A DNA stretch of 35,193 nucleotides from Methanosarcinales archaeon (GTDB taxonomy: Archaea > Halobacteriota > Methanosarcinia > Methanosarcinales > Methanogasteraceae). This document shows, in pieces, positions 16,023-23,777 of the stretch (position 1 is the stretch's first letter; each line of letters opens with the position of its first letter). The notes under the pieces are model-generated. The model was not told the origin of the DNA. It did not search any database and saw nothing but the letters and a program-made list of their open reading frames with translations. The translations under genes were made by a program, and so were the position numbers. The stretch lies in assembly GCA_004211975.1 (NCBI GenBank), contig RXIK01000146.1, positions 1 to 35,193 of the forward strand, written 5' to 3'.

Positions 16023-17337
16023 CCCCCTCATCGGAATCGATACATATCTTGCGCACACAAGCGGCATTGGCGGCACGATCCGCAGGGACGCTGATGACTT
16101 CCATGTTACCGAGGTCTGGGACCAAAACCCGCGAGAAAACACAAGTGGGCAGTACCTCATCGTAAAGCTCACAAAAAAGAACTGGGACACCAACCACCTG
16201 ATCAGAGACCTGTCAAGGCGTTTCAGAGTCAGCAGAACCCGTTTCGGGTGGGCTGGCACCAAAGACAAACGAGCGGTCACCACCCAGAGAATCGGTATCT
16301 GGGACCCTGACCGCACGATAGAGACAGAAATTTCTGGCGTTCACATCCCGGATGTCCAGCTTCAGATCATCGGGCGATCAAACAAAAAAATAAGTCTTGG
16401 CGACCTTAACGGCAACAAATTCAGGATCGTCATACAAGACATCAATGAAAAATGTGGCGGCAGAGATGAAGTGGTAAAACGCATCGATAACATATCCCGT
16501 GAACTTAAGATCGCAGGAGGCATGCCAAATTTCTATGGCACGCAGCGGTTCGGAACGATCCGCCCGATCACGCATGAGGTCGGCAGACTGATCGTTTCAG
16601 GTGATTTTGAGGGTGCTGCCATGGCATATATTGCAAAGCCATTTTCAGGTGAGCGATCATCCGAAATTCGCAGGTGCCTCTGGGATACATGGAGTGCGGG
16701 GGACACTTGTGATTTTAAAGAAGCATTAAACATTTTTCCGGATCGTTTACGTTACGAACTTGCGATGCTGAACCACATAGTCAAATATCCCGATGATTAT
16801 ATTGGTGCGTTACGAACGCTCCCGAAAAATCTTGTAATGATGTTTGTGCACGCACATCAGTCGTTCATATTCAATAAAATCCTGAGCTATCGCATAAAAG
16901 AAAATATCCCATTAAACCGGGCAATCGAAGGCGATGTTGTGTGCTTCAGAGGAAAAAATGGCTTGCCTGATGCTTCAAAGACCGATGTCGTGACCCCAGC
17001 AACCATTGACGGCATCAACAACCTTGTCCGCAGGAAGCGCGCATGGGTGACCCATTCGCTGATCGGGCACGCATCCAAACTCACAAGCGAGATCGAACAG
17101 ACCGTGATCTCCGACCTTAAGATCAATATCCATGAATTAACCCGTAGTTTTGAGGTCACAGAGATGCCAGAGATTGCTTCGAGAGGCGGACACCGGGCGA
17201 TCGTGATCGATCCGGATCCTGCTTTCGATGTAGTATGTGATGAGGTACGTGGCGGGTTGTGTGTGACTTCCGAGTTTTTCCTGCCAAAAGGTTGTTATGC
17301 CACCGTTCTCCTGCGAGAGTACATGAAATCCGAATAG
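15934..17337 (+). CDS. truD: tRNA pseudouridine synthase D
   Basis: TruD converts uridine 13 of tRNA to pseudouridine. Family landmarks are GIGGTIRRDADDFHVTEVW near the N-terminus, the catalytic segment FGWAGTKDKRAVTTQRIGI (Asp of GTKDKRA) and PNFYGTQRFGTIRP. The C-terminal half has LFxA-like VMMFVHAHQSFIFNKILSYR and ends in FFLPKGCYATVLLREYMK. The only standard starts in frame are ATG 15934 and GTG 15940, which overlap pcc1 by more than 80 nt and give a basic N-terminal tail unlike the family. A strong AAGGAG at 15994-15999 instead points to an ATA (16009) or ATT (16018) codon directly before the family N-terminus. Coordinates use the ATG. Confidence 0.9.
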   Translation: MHVNWLPPCRRRQLLIAVNQKERIRITLIDPLIGIDTYLAHTSGIGGTIRRDADDFHVTEVWDQNPRENTSGQYLIVKLTKKNWDTNHLIRDLSRRFRVSRTRFGWAGTKDKRAVTTQRIGIWDPDRTIETEISGVHIPDVQLQIIGRSNKKISLGDLNGNKFRIVIQDINEKCGGRDEVVKRIDNISRELKIAGGMPNFYGTQRFGTIRPITHEVGRLIVSGDFEGAAMAYIAKPFSGERSSEIRRCLWDTWSAGDTCDFKEALNIFPDRLRYELAMLNHIVKYPDDYIGALRTLPKNLVMMFVHAHQSFIFNKILSYRIKENIPLNRAIEGDVVCFRGKNGLPDASKTDVVTPATIDGINNLVRRKRAWVTHSLIGHASKLTSEIEQTVISDLKINIHELTRSFEVTEMPEIASRGGHRAIVIDPDPAFDVVCDEVRGGLCVTSEFFLPKGCYATVLLREYMKSE

Positions 17338-17369
17338 GTGAGGTGCAGGAAAAAGATGGTGGAGGCTCG

Positions 17370-18350
17370 TTACATCCACTCGTAATGCGCCATCACCTCG
17401 GGCTTAAAATCATATAACAGGCTGTTCTCAACATACCCAAAGAACAAACAGCCCTCGCACTCCTTCGCCACTCTTTTCCGTGTTGCTTCCGATGATTTCC
17501 AGACGTTCGCAATCCCCTCGTCAACATCGCCCAGATGAACTCTTTTCACCCGGCAATTCTCGATTTTTCCATCCGCAGTGACATGGAGAACAATATCGCT
17601 GGCATGACATCTGAACGTTGGTTTTAACTCCTTTACCATCCGGAGATACGACAGGGAATTGATGATCGGGAATTTATTTCGCTTAAGTTCAATGATCTGA
17701 TCGACCGCCTCTGTATAGGCTGCCATATCCCGGATCCCGAGTTCATCCCACACATCATCACCAATCCCGCTGAACTCGTGGATCGGTTCAAACGAGATCG
17801 ATACGCCCAGATCGCGTGCCAGATAGACCAGTTCTGCGAGTTCGTCCTGATTCTTTCTGCTGATAACACAATTCATGAGAATGCTGTGACCTTCGTGTTT
17901 TGCTTCCTTTATCCCGTCCAGCACATCCCCAAAATCAATTCCACGTATCTCTTTGAATGTTTTTATGCCATCAACAGAGATTGACAGGTAATCAAGATCA
18001 GACAGATCAGGAACTCTCTTTTTCAGGAGTTTTCCGTTGGTTATGAGTGAAGTTATCATTCCAATATCGTGAGCGTGCCCTAAAATCTCGGGTAGGTCTT
18101 TTCGCATGAGTGGCTCAGCAGTCCATGCATTATAAATCATTATTCCAAATGATCTGGCTTCATCAAGGAGACTGAACACCTCTTCAGCACTCATCTCATC
18201 CCCTCCCTCCTTCCAGTACTCACAGAACTTACATTGCAAATTACATCTTGCATTGATCCCATGCGACAGAACAAAGGGTCTTTTCCTGACCCTGAGCTGC
18301 CACATGGCCTTAGATGCCAGCACCGGCGAGAATGTCATAACAATCACCAT
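17370..18350 (-). CDS. Radical SAM protein with C-terminal Cys cluster
   Basis: About 326 residues. The 4Fe-4S SAM cluster motif CNLQCKFCEY (CX3CX2C) lies near residue 36, after HGINAR. The rest of the barrel shows SLITNGKLL, LDYLSISVDG and MNCVISRKNQ. The C-terminal region has FRCHAS, IENCRV and ECEGCLFF, so a SPASM/twitch-like auxiliary cluster is likely. Such proteins (MoaA/NifB/PqqE-like) modify peptides or make cofactors; the substrate is unknown. The frame runs upstream into the tRNA-Leu gene, so the start must lie after the tRNA: ATG 18350 or 18338. The short distance suggests possible co-transcription with the tRNA. Confidence 0.85.
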   Translation of the reverse strand: MVIVMTFSPVLASKAMWQLRVRKRPFVLSHGINARCNLQCKFCEYWKEGGDEMSAEEVFSLLDEARSFGIMIYNAWTAEPLMRKDLPEILGHAHDIGMITSLITNGKLLKKRVPDLSDLDYLSISVDGIKTFKEIRGIDFGDVLDGIKEAKHEGHSILMNCVISRKNQDELAELVYLARDLGVSISFEPIHEFSGIGDDVWDELGIRDMAAYTEAVDQIIELKRNKFPIINSLSYLRMVKELKPTFRCHASDIVLHVTADGKIENCRVKRVHLGDVDEGIANVWKSSEATRKRVAKECEGCLFFGYVENSLLYDFKPEVMAHYEWM

Positions 18351-18365
18351 AAAAACATGGAAAAT

Positions 18366-18447
18366 GCGGGGGAGGGGATTCGAACCCATGAACTCCTTCG
18401 AGAACAGATCTTGAGTCTGTCGCCGTTGACCGCTTGGCTACCCCCGC
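18366..18447 (-). tRNA. tRNA-Leu (anticodon CAA)
   Basis: 82-nt class II tRNA on the minus strand. Acceptor arms GCGGGGG and CCCCCGC pair fully; the anticodon stem CAGA/TCTG closes the loop CTCAAGA, giving CAA. The long variable arm is built around CTCGAAGGAG, and the T-loop is GGTTCGAATCC. No intron is seen. A TTTAAA TATA-like box lies about 45 nt upstream (near 18495). Confidence 0.95.
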
Positions 18448-18544
18448 GTCTATGATAGGGTGAGAACAACAATCCTTTTGCGCAAACCACATTTAAAGAT
18501 GTCGATTATGCAGGTGGCACATGAAGATGTGGTATCGTCTTCGT

Positions 18545-18739
18545 TCACCACTCGTCAATTGGTATTCCCGCTCCTGCTTCCAGTTCCTTGAGAGACTGGT
18601 TAATGCTACCAAAAGCCACTTCGCCCGATAAGAGTTCCAGGGTCTCAAACTCTGCTAAACTCAGCCCTTTCAAAATATAAGCCAGCCGTTTAAGGTTAAC
18701 CCGCTCAATTTTGTTCATCTCACTTATTACGGTAGACAT
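18545..18739 (-). CDS. Orphan antitoxin-like protein
   Basis: About 64 residues: an N-terminal helix (STVISEMNKIERVNLKRLAY) followed by LKGLSLAEFETLELLSGE and a C-terminal tail ending GIPIDEW. The LKGLSLxEFETLELL segment resembles small helical RelB-type antitoxins of archaea that wrap RelE/ParE toxins. No toxin reading frame follows within the 80 nt before the tRNA-Leu promoter, and none precedes it, so it appears to be an orphan. The ATG at 18739 is chosen among three clustered ATGs. Confidence 0.55.
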   Translation of the reverse strand: MSTVISEMNKIERVNLKRLAYILKGLSLAEFETLELLSGEVAFGSINQSLKELEAGAGIPIDEW

Positions 18740-18748
18740 CATAACCAC

Positions 18749-19022
18749 ATTCTTATTTATAAATTTGTATCGAATCCATCCTCTGCTCCATCAGTAGTAG
18801 TTCACATCCCCTACAATAAAACCCCTCCCTTCCACGTATCTCGCATAAATCATCCTCACATCAACCATCATCGACCAAATCCCCGCCTTCACCCCGAGAC
18901 TGTCACGCCATCTGGTGTTGCAGAAGATCCGATGCTGCAGAAAATGTTCCGCCATATAGCAAGTGTTGTATCTCCAAATCAAAAACAAACCTATGTTTCA
19001 ACTCCATATTCAAAAATGATCC
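18749..19022. other. Intergenic stretch with a solo element end
   Basis: No convincing gene. It contains GACTGTCACGCCATCTGG at 18898-18915, which matches in inverted form the end of the repeat at 35028-35045 and resembles the start of the MITE-like element at 19023. A 65-codon open frame here (18791-18988, minus) has no ribosome site and spans that repeat end, so it is not called. Confidence 0.5.
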
Positions 19023-19256
19023 GGGACTGTCACGTCATCGGGGGTTATATGAGATCCCACGAATCTGTTCAAGTGAGTTGTAGGAGAAATCTGTGTAATC
19101 CGTGTTAATCTGTGGCTAAAAACTTTTGTCAGCCACAGATTTCACAGATGGACACAGATTACAGGTTATTTACCACAAGAGATTTCATGCTATATCTGAG
19201 TTCATCCGACCGCACCACCTGCAAGGATGACCCAAGCACCAAGTAATGTGACAGCC
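19023..19256. mobile_element. MITE-like element, copy 1
   Basis: A 234-bp non-coding unit beginning GGGACTGTCAC and ending GTGACAGCC, so the ends form short inverted repeats. Inside is the 30-nt-arm hairpin AATCTGTGT ... ACACAGATT (19088-19160). About 230 bp align with 29219-29472 at high identity, including the shared GAGATTTCATGCTATAT and CATCCGACCGCACCACCTGC. No transposase is encoded. This copy lacks a clear target duplication and has a short deletion relative to copy 2. Confidence 0.75.
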
Positions 19257-19413
19257 TCTCTTGAGCTATATTCCATGTATGCTGCTTGAATTAGCTGATG
19301 AATGCGATCATTGAAGCGTAAAATCGGGAAAATTCAACCACATCACGCCACATTATAATATGCCAGAACTGCAAAATAACCTATTTATGCACCAGACCGC
19401 ACTTAAATACGCT

Positions 19414-19591
19414 ATGGAAGTTTCGGACGGCGGCAGGTTGGAACTTAAAAACCCCCTCGAAGGGAACGCGGGTTATTCTTTTCGTTGTGCGGGAGTTCCC
19501 GGATGAATTCAGTGATCTGACGAAAGCCTCTGAAAGCACACTTGAATTCTGGGATAACCCAATCGATGATGAGGAATGGAACGATGCTTGA
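19414..19591 (+). pseudogene. Frameshifted antitoxin (MazF-partner type)
   Basis: The frame starts MEVSDGGRLELKNPLEGNA (19414-19470), then one extra base shifts it to VILFVVREFPDEFSDLTK and ASESTLEFWDNPIDDEEWND (19472-19588), ending TGA at 19589-19591. The C-terminal pattern of a Ser/Leu helix followed by FWDN..DDE.WN is typical of antitoxins paired with PemK/MazF toxins. The remains of such a toxin follow immediately. Removing one base at 19471 would restore about 58 residues. Confidence 0.7.
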
Positions 19592-19637
19592 TTAAAGGGA
19601 CATCGTCATGATTCCAATCCCATTTACGGATATGTGA
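19588..19637 (+). pseudogene. MazF/PemK toxin N-terminal remnant
   Basis: A TTG overlapping the antitoxin stop reads Met-Ile-Lys-Gly, and after a one-base deletion continues DIVMIPIPFTDM before a stop. KGDIV.IPFPFTD is the conserved N-terminal strand of MazF/PemK endoribonucleases. The rest of the roughly 110-residue toxin is missing. Position and frame fit a former antitoxin-toxin operon. Confidence 0.6.
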
Positions 19638-19692
19638 CTTGAACCATCTTAATCAACCATTGGGAAATCGTCATGGGGTTTATCGCACCACA

Positions 19693-19959
19693 TTAATATT
19701 TCCGATATATCTTGGTTCCGTGCCCTGTTTCCATCACCATGATTAGCAGGCGATCCTCTGTTATGTCCATGATCGCCCGGTATTCACCTATGCGGTGGGT
19801 GTAGAGCGGATGACGTTTCGTCCCTTTGATCTTTTTGACATTGGTGTAGGGGTCATCCCTGATACCATTGATCGATAGAATGATCCTCTGCGCAACATCC
19901 GGGGGCAGGTTTTTGAGATCCTTTCTCGCTTTTGCGGTATAGTTGACCTTAAAGCTCAT
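19693..19959 (-). CDS. RelE/ParE-family toxin
   Basis: 88-residue small basic toxin with the RelE fold pattern: an N-terminal strand and helix (FKVNYTAKARKDLKNLPPDV), LSINGIRDDPY, then HPLYTHRIGEYRAIMDI and LLIMVMETGHGTKIYRKY. The Arg in HRIGEYRAI and the terminal KIYRKY correspond to the residues used for ribosome-dependent mRNA cleavage in RelE. The ATG overlaps the antitoxin stop (ATGA), giving coupled translation in the order antitoxin-toxin. It appears intact. Confidence 0.88.
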   Translation of the reverse strand: MSFKVNYTAKARKDLKNLPPDVAQRIILSINGIRDDPYTNVKKIKGTKRHPLYTHRIGEYRAIMDITEDRLLIMVMETGHGTKIYRKY

Positions 19960-20192
19960 AGCAGGTCAAACTCTTCCATGATCTCTTCTTCGGAGTGCAT
20001 GCGCCCCTGTTTTAGGTCTTCAAGTGCCTCTTCGATTCCCAGTATCGCCTCATCGCTCAGTGGTTCGCAATCGATCGCTAGATTTGTTAACCGTGCAACG
20101 ACTGAATTATATGATTCACGAGGATGACGTTTCAGATTCGTCAGCAGGTCCTTCACCCCAGGTTCTATGCAGATCGTTGTGGTGGCTGCCAT
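19956..20192 (-). CDS. Antitoxin of the RelE pair (DUF7557-like)
   Basis: 78 residues. An N-terminal strand TTTICIEPGVKDLLTNLKRH and SYNSVVARLTNLA form a ribbon-helix-helix-like DNA-binding region, followed by a C-terminal toxin-binding tail (LEDLKQGRMHSEEEIMEEFD). It resembles the archaeal DUF7557 antitoxins next to RelE. It starts directly beside the palindrome at 20190-20217 and is therefore probably autoregulated by that site. Confidence 0.82.
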   Translation of the reverse strand: MAATTTICIEPGVKDLLTNLKRHPRESYNSVVARLTNLAIDCEPLSDEAILGIEEALEDLKQGRMHSEEEIMEEFDLL

Positions 20193-20217
20193 ATAGCGTA
20201 CTATAGATTCCTATATG
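20190..20217 (-). promoter_or_regulatory. Palindromic operator of the RelE pair
   Basis: CATATAG (20190-20196) and CTATATG (20211-20217) are perfect 7-bp inverted arms overlapping the antitoxin ATG, and an inner CTATAG plus TATAG-GAAT-CTATA nests within. Such overlapping palindromes at antitoxin starts are classic autorepression sites. Confidence 0.55.
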
Positions 20218-20619
20218 TTATAATACCATCCGATTCCCTGACTCCGGTCACAAGAACCCCTTGCAGAGATGCCGCTCGTCCGTCTCGATACTGCGCCGTG
20301 CCCGACTGCGATTGCGTCTGAGGTGGTGCTGCCTGGTGTTATTGATGTGATGAAGTGTTTGGGGACTCTGCCGGCAGGATAATGTGCCGGTCTACAACGA
20401 AACGGTTCACTGGCTTGCTGTTTTCGTTTATGAAGAGTAACGAGGACACACTGCAGCAGCTCTTTGGTAAGATCAGAAGATGGCTTGAAGCAGGATTGAT
20501 GTGGACGAGATGTAAATTCATTCACGTCGCTAACTTTGCTCCGAAAATAAACATGCCTTCAATATAACCTCTGGAATCACGAGTGACTAACGCTTTTAGA
20601 TATGATTAAGTCGGCCTAA
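20218..20619. other. Gene-poor stretch, decayed sequence
   Basis: Open frames here are short, mutually overlapping on both strands and lack ribosome sites. One feature stands out: 20482-20537 is similar to 22164-22223, which lies across the end of a decayed antitoxin. This suggests this stretch derives from another broken toxin-antitoxin-like locus. A 37-codon frame at 20270-20380 is unrecognised. Confidence 0.4.
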
Positions 20620-20819
20620 TTACTCGATTCGCAGCTTCAAATATACCACATCATAAGAATGAATTTTTATAGTATGCACTACCCTCGGAAGAGAGGGGGC
20701 TATTTGCATCAGCTTAAAATAATCCCGCCCTCTATCAACGATGCGGGGAATAACCGTTATCCCGTGGATGCCTCAACTTTCTGAACGCTGTAGCCAAGTT
20801 TCTCCAGTTCTCGGATCAT
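20620..20819 (-). pseudogene. Frameshifted small gene of unknown family
   Basis: A strong ribosome site GAGGTGA is 5 nt before the ATG at 20819. The frame reads MIRELEKLGYSVQKVEASTG and stops, but a neighbouring frame continues without stop as GITVIPRIVDRGRDYFKLMQ and IAPSLPRVVHTIKIHSYDVV, ending at 20620. Joined by one frame change near 20765, the product would be about 65 residues with a protein-like composition. I do not recognise the family. It could be a recent pseudogene or, less likely, use programmed frameshifting. Confidence 0.45.
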
Positions 20820-20831
20820 TTATTCACCTCG

Positions 20832-21190
20832 AGACGAACACGGCAGCGATCTGTGGAGTTTAGTTTGCTCCACGTGCTCATTCCTTACGGAAGGCGACAT
20901 TCATGGGTGCTATCCGCTGCTGGGTCAGTTTGGGACTCGGGGTTATAACCGCCAAAGAGTACCGACCTCGTGGGTTCGTCTCACCACAATCTGTTATTCA
21001 ACACTAAAACCAGGCGGGAGTGATTCGGGGGAACCAAAATATGCTTTCATGCTCATGGGTGTCCCAAGGGGTCATGGATGCTTGGGATCATTTCAATGCG
21101 ATAGACGAATCCCGGGGGCATGGACAGTCAGGGGTTCGAACCGGAGGCACACGCGCTTTTATAATAGCAGCCCCGCGGCAAGTCCGGAGG
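20832..21190. other. Non-coding stretch with small hairpins
   Basis: No convincing gene. It contains GTGGAG-(9 nt)-CTCCAC and TTCC-GTAA-GGAA hairpins (about 20853-20895), which could belong to an RNA or a mobile-element end. A GGTTCGAACC-like string near 21133 mimics a tRNA T-arm but the stem does not pair. Confidence 0.35.
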
Positions 21191-21217
21191 ATATACTTAT
21201 AGGTTCGAACGTCCGAA
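21191..21217 (+). promoter_or_regulatory. TATA box and operator-like palindrome
   Basis: ATATACTTAT (21191-21200) is TATA-like, followed by TTCGAACGTCCGAA (21204-21217), an inverted repeat with one mismatched pair. It sits just before the UPF0175 start and is placed to repress transcription, as expected for an autoregulated toxin-antitoxin operon. Confidence 0.45.
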
Positions 21218-21220
21218 TAT

Positions 21221-21514
21221 ATGTGTATGTATCCAACGGAGAGGTTAACCACAGTTCTGGTGCCGAAACATTACAAGACCAGATCTATCCTGATTGAAGA
21301 TGCATTTAGAGCGCTTTTGAATTTAAAACCGTGGTTAAAGGTTGAACTGTCTATAGAGCTTTATTTGATGGGGGATATCTCTCTCTTGAGGGCAGCAGAG
21401 ATCGCTGGCATGGATATGGAGAGTTTTAAGGAGACTCTGAAGGCGAGGGGTTTTAAAATAAGCAGTTATGTCGGATCCGAAGAAGAAATCGAGCGAGGGA
21501 TGGAGTTAATTTGA
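21221..21514 (+). CDS. UPF0175 antitoxin-like protein
   Basis: 97 residues ending in the UPF0175 pattern: VELSIELYLMGDISLLRAAE, IAGMDMESFKETLKARGF, and a short acidic tail. The AAEIAGM..E.F...L helix-turn-helix identifies a DNA-binding antitoxin. The N-terminal part (TVLVPKHYKTRSILIEDAFR) is longer than in many members; the ATG at 21221 is preceded by a palindrome and TATA-like box, though ATG 21227 is also possible. The PIN-like toxin gene follows immediately. Confidence 0.8.
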   Translation: MCMYPTERLTTVLVPKHYKTRSILIEDAFRALLNLKPWLKVELSIELYLMGDISLLRAAEIAGMDMESFKETLKARGFKISSYVGSEEEIERGMELI

Positions 21515-21985
21515 ATGCTTCTTCTCGATACCGATATTGCAAGTGCGTTTGCCAAGGCCGGGCATTTTAATGCGCTGGTAAATCTATTTGGAAGCGTTGG
21601 AATAACAACAGCGGTTCATGAAGAACTCTTAACACCTCTGGAGTATGGATACGACTATCCAGGGGAGATATTCGCTATGGCGGAACTGATAACGGTCTCA
21701 GAGGAAGAACAGATAGAATATTTGAAGATCAAGGAAAAACATGCTAAAATTGGAAAAGGTGAGCTAGAAAGCATCGTTGTTTGTTTGAAAAGAGGATATC
21801 TATTCTCATCTTTCGACAAAAAAGCTCTGATGGTGGCTAAGGCGAGTGGGGTAGAGATCATCACAGCAGGGGTTATCTTTAAAGGATTGGTGGTAAAAGG
21901 AGTCGCAACGAAGAAAGAAGTTCTGAAAATAATAAGAGACATCGAAATTTCAGATAACCGAGTGGTAAATTGTGGTGTGTGCTGA
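21515..21985 (+). CDS. PIN-like toxin (DUF3368-like)
   Basis: 156-residue PIN-fold candidate. The N-terminal LLLDTDIASAFAKAG supplies the first acidic residue, TTAVHEELLT a conserved Glu region, KGELESIVVCLKRGY the middle Glu, and SSFDKKALMVAKASGV the later Asp. This order matches DUF3368/VapC-type ribonucleases partnered by UPF0175 antitoxins. The ATG follows the antitoxin stop without a gap. It appears intact. Target RNA is unknown. Confidence 0.78.
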   Translation: MLLLDTDIASAFAKAGHFNALVNLFGSVGITTAVHEELLTPLEYGYDYPGEIFAMAELITVSEEEQIEYLKIKEKHAKIGKGELESIVVCLKRGYLFSSFDKKALMVAKASGVEIITAGVIFKGLVVKGVATKKEVLKIIRDIEISDNRVVNCGVC

Positions 21986-22003
21986 TAGGGTAATATTGAT
22001 GCG

Positions 22004-22184
22004 ATGGACTGTTCAGGCACGTTTGGCAGGCTGGAACTAAAACCCCAGGCTGTGTGAAAGCCCGTTCTTCCAGCTGCTCAGGAGTCCCCGGACGACCTGA
22101 GTGATTCTGGCGGAGGCATCCGAAAGCGCACCTGAAATAGGGGATGCCCGCTCGATGATCTGGGGCTGGAACGATTTTGTTTGA
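22004..22184 (+). pseudogene. Second decayed MazF-type antitoxin
   Basis: MDCSGTFGRLELK followed by a stop, then PAAQESPDDLSD, and after a frame change LAEASESAPEIGDARSMIWG and WNDFV with TGA at 22182. Aligned to the remnant at 19414 it shares GRLELK, PD(E/D)(F/L)SD, (K/E)ASES and WND. It is older and more broken than that copy. The following 40 nt resemble 20498-20537. Confidence 0.6.
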
Positions 22185-22466
22185 TGTGGGCGGGGTGCAA
22201 GACTCGTTTACATCACCAACTTTTTTTTCATTGCTTTATTCACCTGGCTCTGACTTTTGGTGAATTGAAATAGCCTGTTTTTTTTGTAGTTACAGAGCAG
22301 GTGTAGAATTACCCCTTGGTGTCAACGTGATTGAAAATTGGGTGTTTGAAAAGGGCGGGATGTGTTTTATCTGCGTGGTAGCTTTTGGGTGGTATTTTGT
22401 GTTTCACCGAAAATAGCGACATACCTTTAAGGGTTGCAAGCATTAGGGTGTGTATAAGGTGAACAA
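22185..22466. other. Gap upstream of ablA
   Basis: No gene seen. The stretch is AT-rich in part, with an 8-T run near 22268. CTTTAAGG at about 22424 could serve as the TATA element of ablA, and AAGGTGA (22456-22462) is its ribosome site. Confidence 0.4.
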
Positions 22467-23777
22467 ATGGGAATATATAATGAGAAGCAGAAGGGAATTT
22501 CTGAAACAATATCTGATGATGCGAGCCATTCTAACTGGAAGAACTATAAGTGGCAATTGAGTCATGCTATAAAGGATATTGATACGTTTGAGGATATTAC
22601 CTCCATTAAGTTTGATGACGAAGAGAAAAAGGTCTATGAAAAAGTTCTTGAAAAATTTCCGCTCTCTATCACTCCTTATTATCTGTCTTTGATTGATTTT
22701 GAGGATTATAAGAATGACCCGGTCTTTATACAGGCATTTCCTGATCCTCGTGAACTGATTATTAGTAAACATGACATAAAAGACTCGCTTGCGGAGGATA
22801 CGGATAGTCCGGTCCCTGGTATTACTCACAGATATCCGGATAGGGTGTTGTTTCTCATAAGTAATATTTGCAGCATGTATTGCCGTCATTGTACGCGGAA
22901 ACGAAGGGTTGGTGATGTGGATTCGATTCCGAACAGGTCCGAGATATTGAAAGGAATCGAGTACATAAGAAACACTCCTGCGATCAGGGATGTCTTGCTT
23001 TCGGGTGGGGATCCGCTGATGTTATCGGATGATTATCTTGATTGGATTCTTACTGAGTTGCAGGCGATTCCGCATGTTGAGGTAATCCGGATAGGAACCA
23101 GGGTGCCTGCAGTTCTGCCTTATCGTATAACTGATGATCTGGTGAATATGCTCAAAAAACACCATCCAATATGGATTAATACACAGTTCAACCACCCTCG
23201 AGAGGTGACTGCCTCTTCAAAAGAAGCGCTTGGTATGTTGGCTGATGCGGGTATACCGCTTGGCAACCAATCAGTTTTACTGGCGGGTGTGAATGACTGC
23301 CCCATACTGATGAAGAGACTGGTGCATCGATTGGTTCAAAACAGGGTTAGACCTTATTACTTGTATCAATGTGACCTATCCGAGGGATTAACTCATTTCC
23401 GCACCCCGGTTGGTAAGGGTATAGAGATCATTGAGTCTTTGATTGGGCACACAAGTGGCTTTGCAGTACCCGAGTATGTGATCGATGCGCCAGGTGGAGG
23501 CGGGAAGATCCGTATTATGCCTAATTACCTGATTTCATGGTCAACTAACAAGGTCATCCTGAGAAATTATGAGGGGGTTATCACCTCGTACAAAGAGCCG
23601 GATTCTTATGAACCAACCTTTTGCGATAGGAATTGTGATGAGTGCCAGTTGCAATTGGAGCTGGACGCGGCTGATGAACATAAGGCAGTTGGTATTGAGA
23701 TGTTACTGGCAGACCATGATAAGACCATATCTCTTGTCCCTATGAATACTGATAGGATGAAAAGAAGGGATGAATAG
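22467..23777 (+). CDS. ablA: Lysine 2,3-aminomutase
   Basis: 436-residue radical SAM, PLP-dependent enzyme converting L-lysine to beta-lysine. The cluster motif is [15 protein letters not shown] (Cys135, Cys139, Cys142). Downstream are the family segments [19 protein letters not shown] and [19 protein letters not shown], and [19 protein letters not shown] (PGGGGK holds the PLP lysine). The C-terminus has a Cys group [11 protein letters not shown] typical of zinc binding. The start ATG has AAGGTGA 5 nt upstream. The acetyltransferase gene ablB overlaps its stop, so the pair makes the compatible solute N-epsilon-acetyl-beta-lysine used by methanogens under salt stress. Confidence 0.95.
   Translation: MGIYNEKQKGISETISDDASHSNWKNYKWQLSHAIKDIDTFEDITSIKFDDEEKKVYEKVLEKFPLSITPYYLSLIDFEDYKNDPVFIQAFPDPRELIISKHDIKDSLAEDTDSPVPGITHRYPDRVLFLISNICSMYCRHCTRKRRVGDVDSIPNRSEILKGIEYIRNTPAIRDVLLSGGDPLMLSDDYLDWILTELQAIPHVEVIRIGTRVPAVLPYRITDDLVNMLKKHHPIWINTQFNHPREVTASSKEALGMLADAGIPLGNQSVLLAGVNDCPILMKRLVHRLVQNRVRPYYLYQCDLSEGLTHFRTPVGKGIEIIESLIGHTSGFAVPEYVIDAPGGGGKIRIMPNYLISWSTNKVILRNYEGVITSYKEPDSYEPTFCDRNCDECQLQLELDAADEHKAVGIEMLLADHDKTISLVPMNTDRMKRRDE

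Noticed and set aside
18791-18988. 65-codon minus-strand frame
   Set aside because: It spans an element end repeat, has no ribosome site and no recognisable motif.
21120-21150. tRNA T-arm-like string GGGGTTCGAACC
   Set aside because: The stem bases next to the loop do not pair and no acceptor or anticodon arm is found on either strand.
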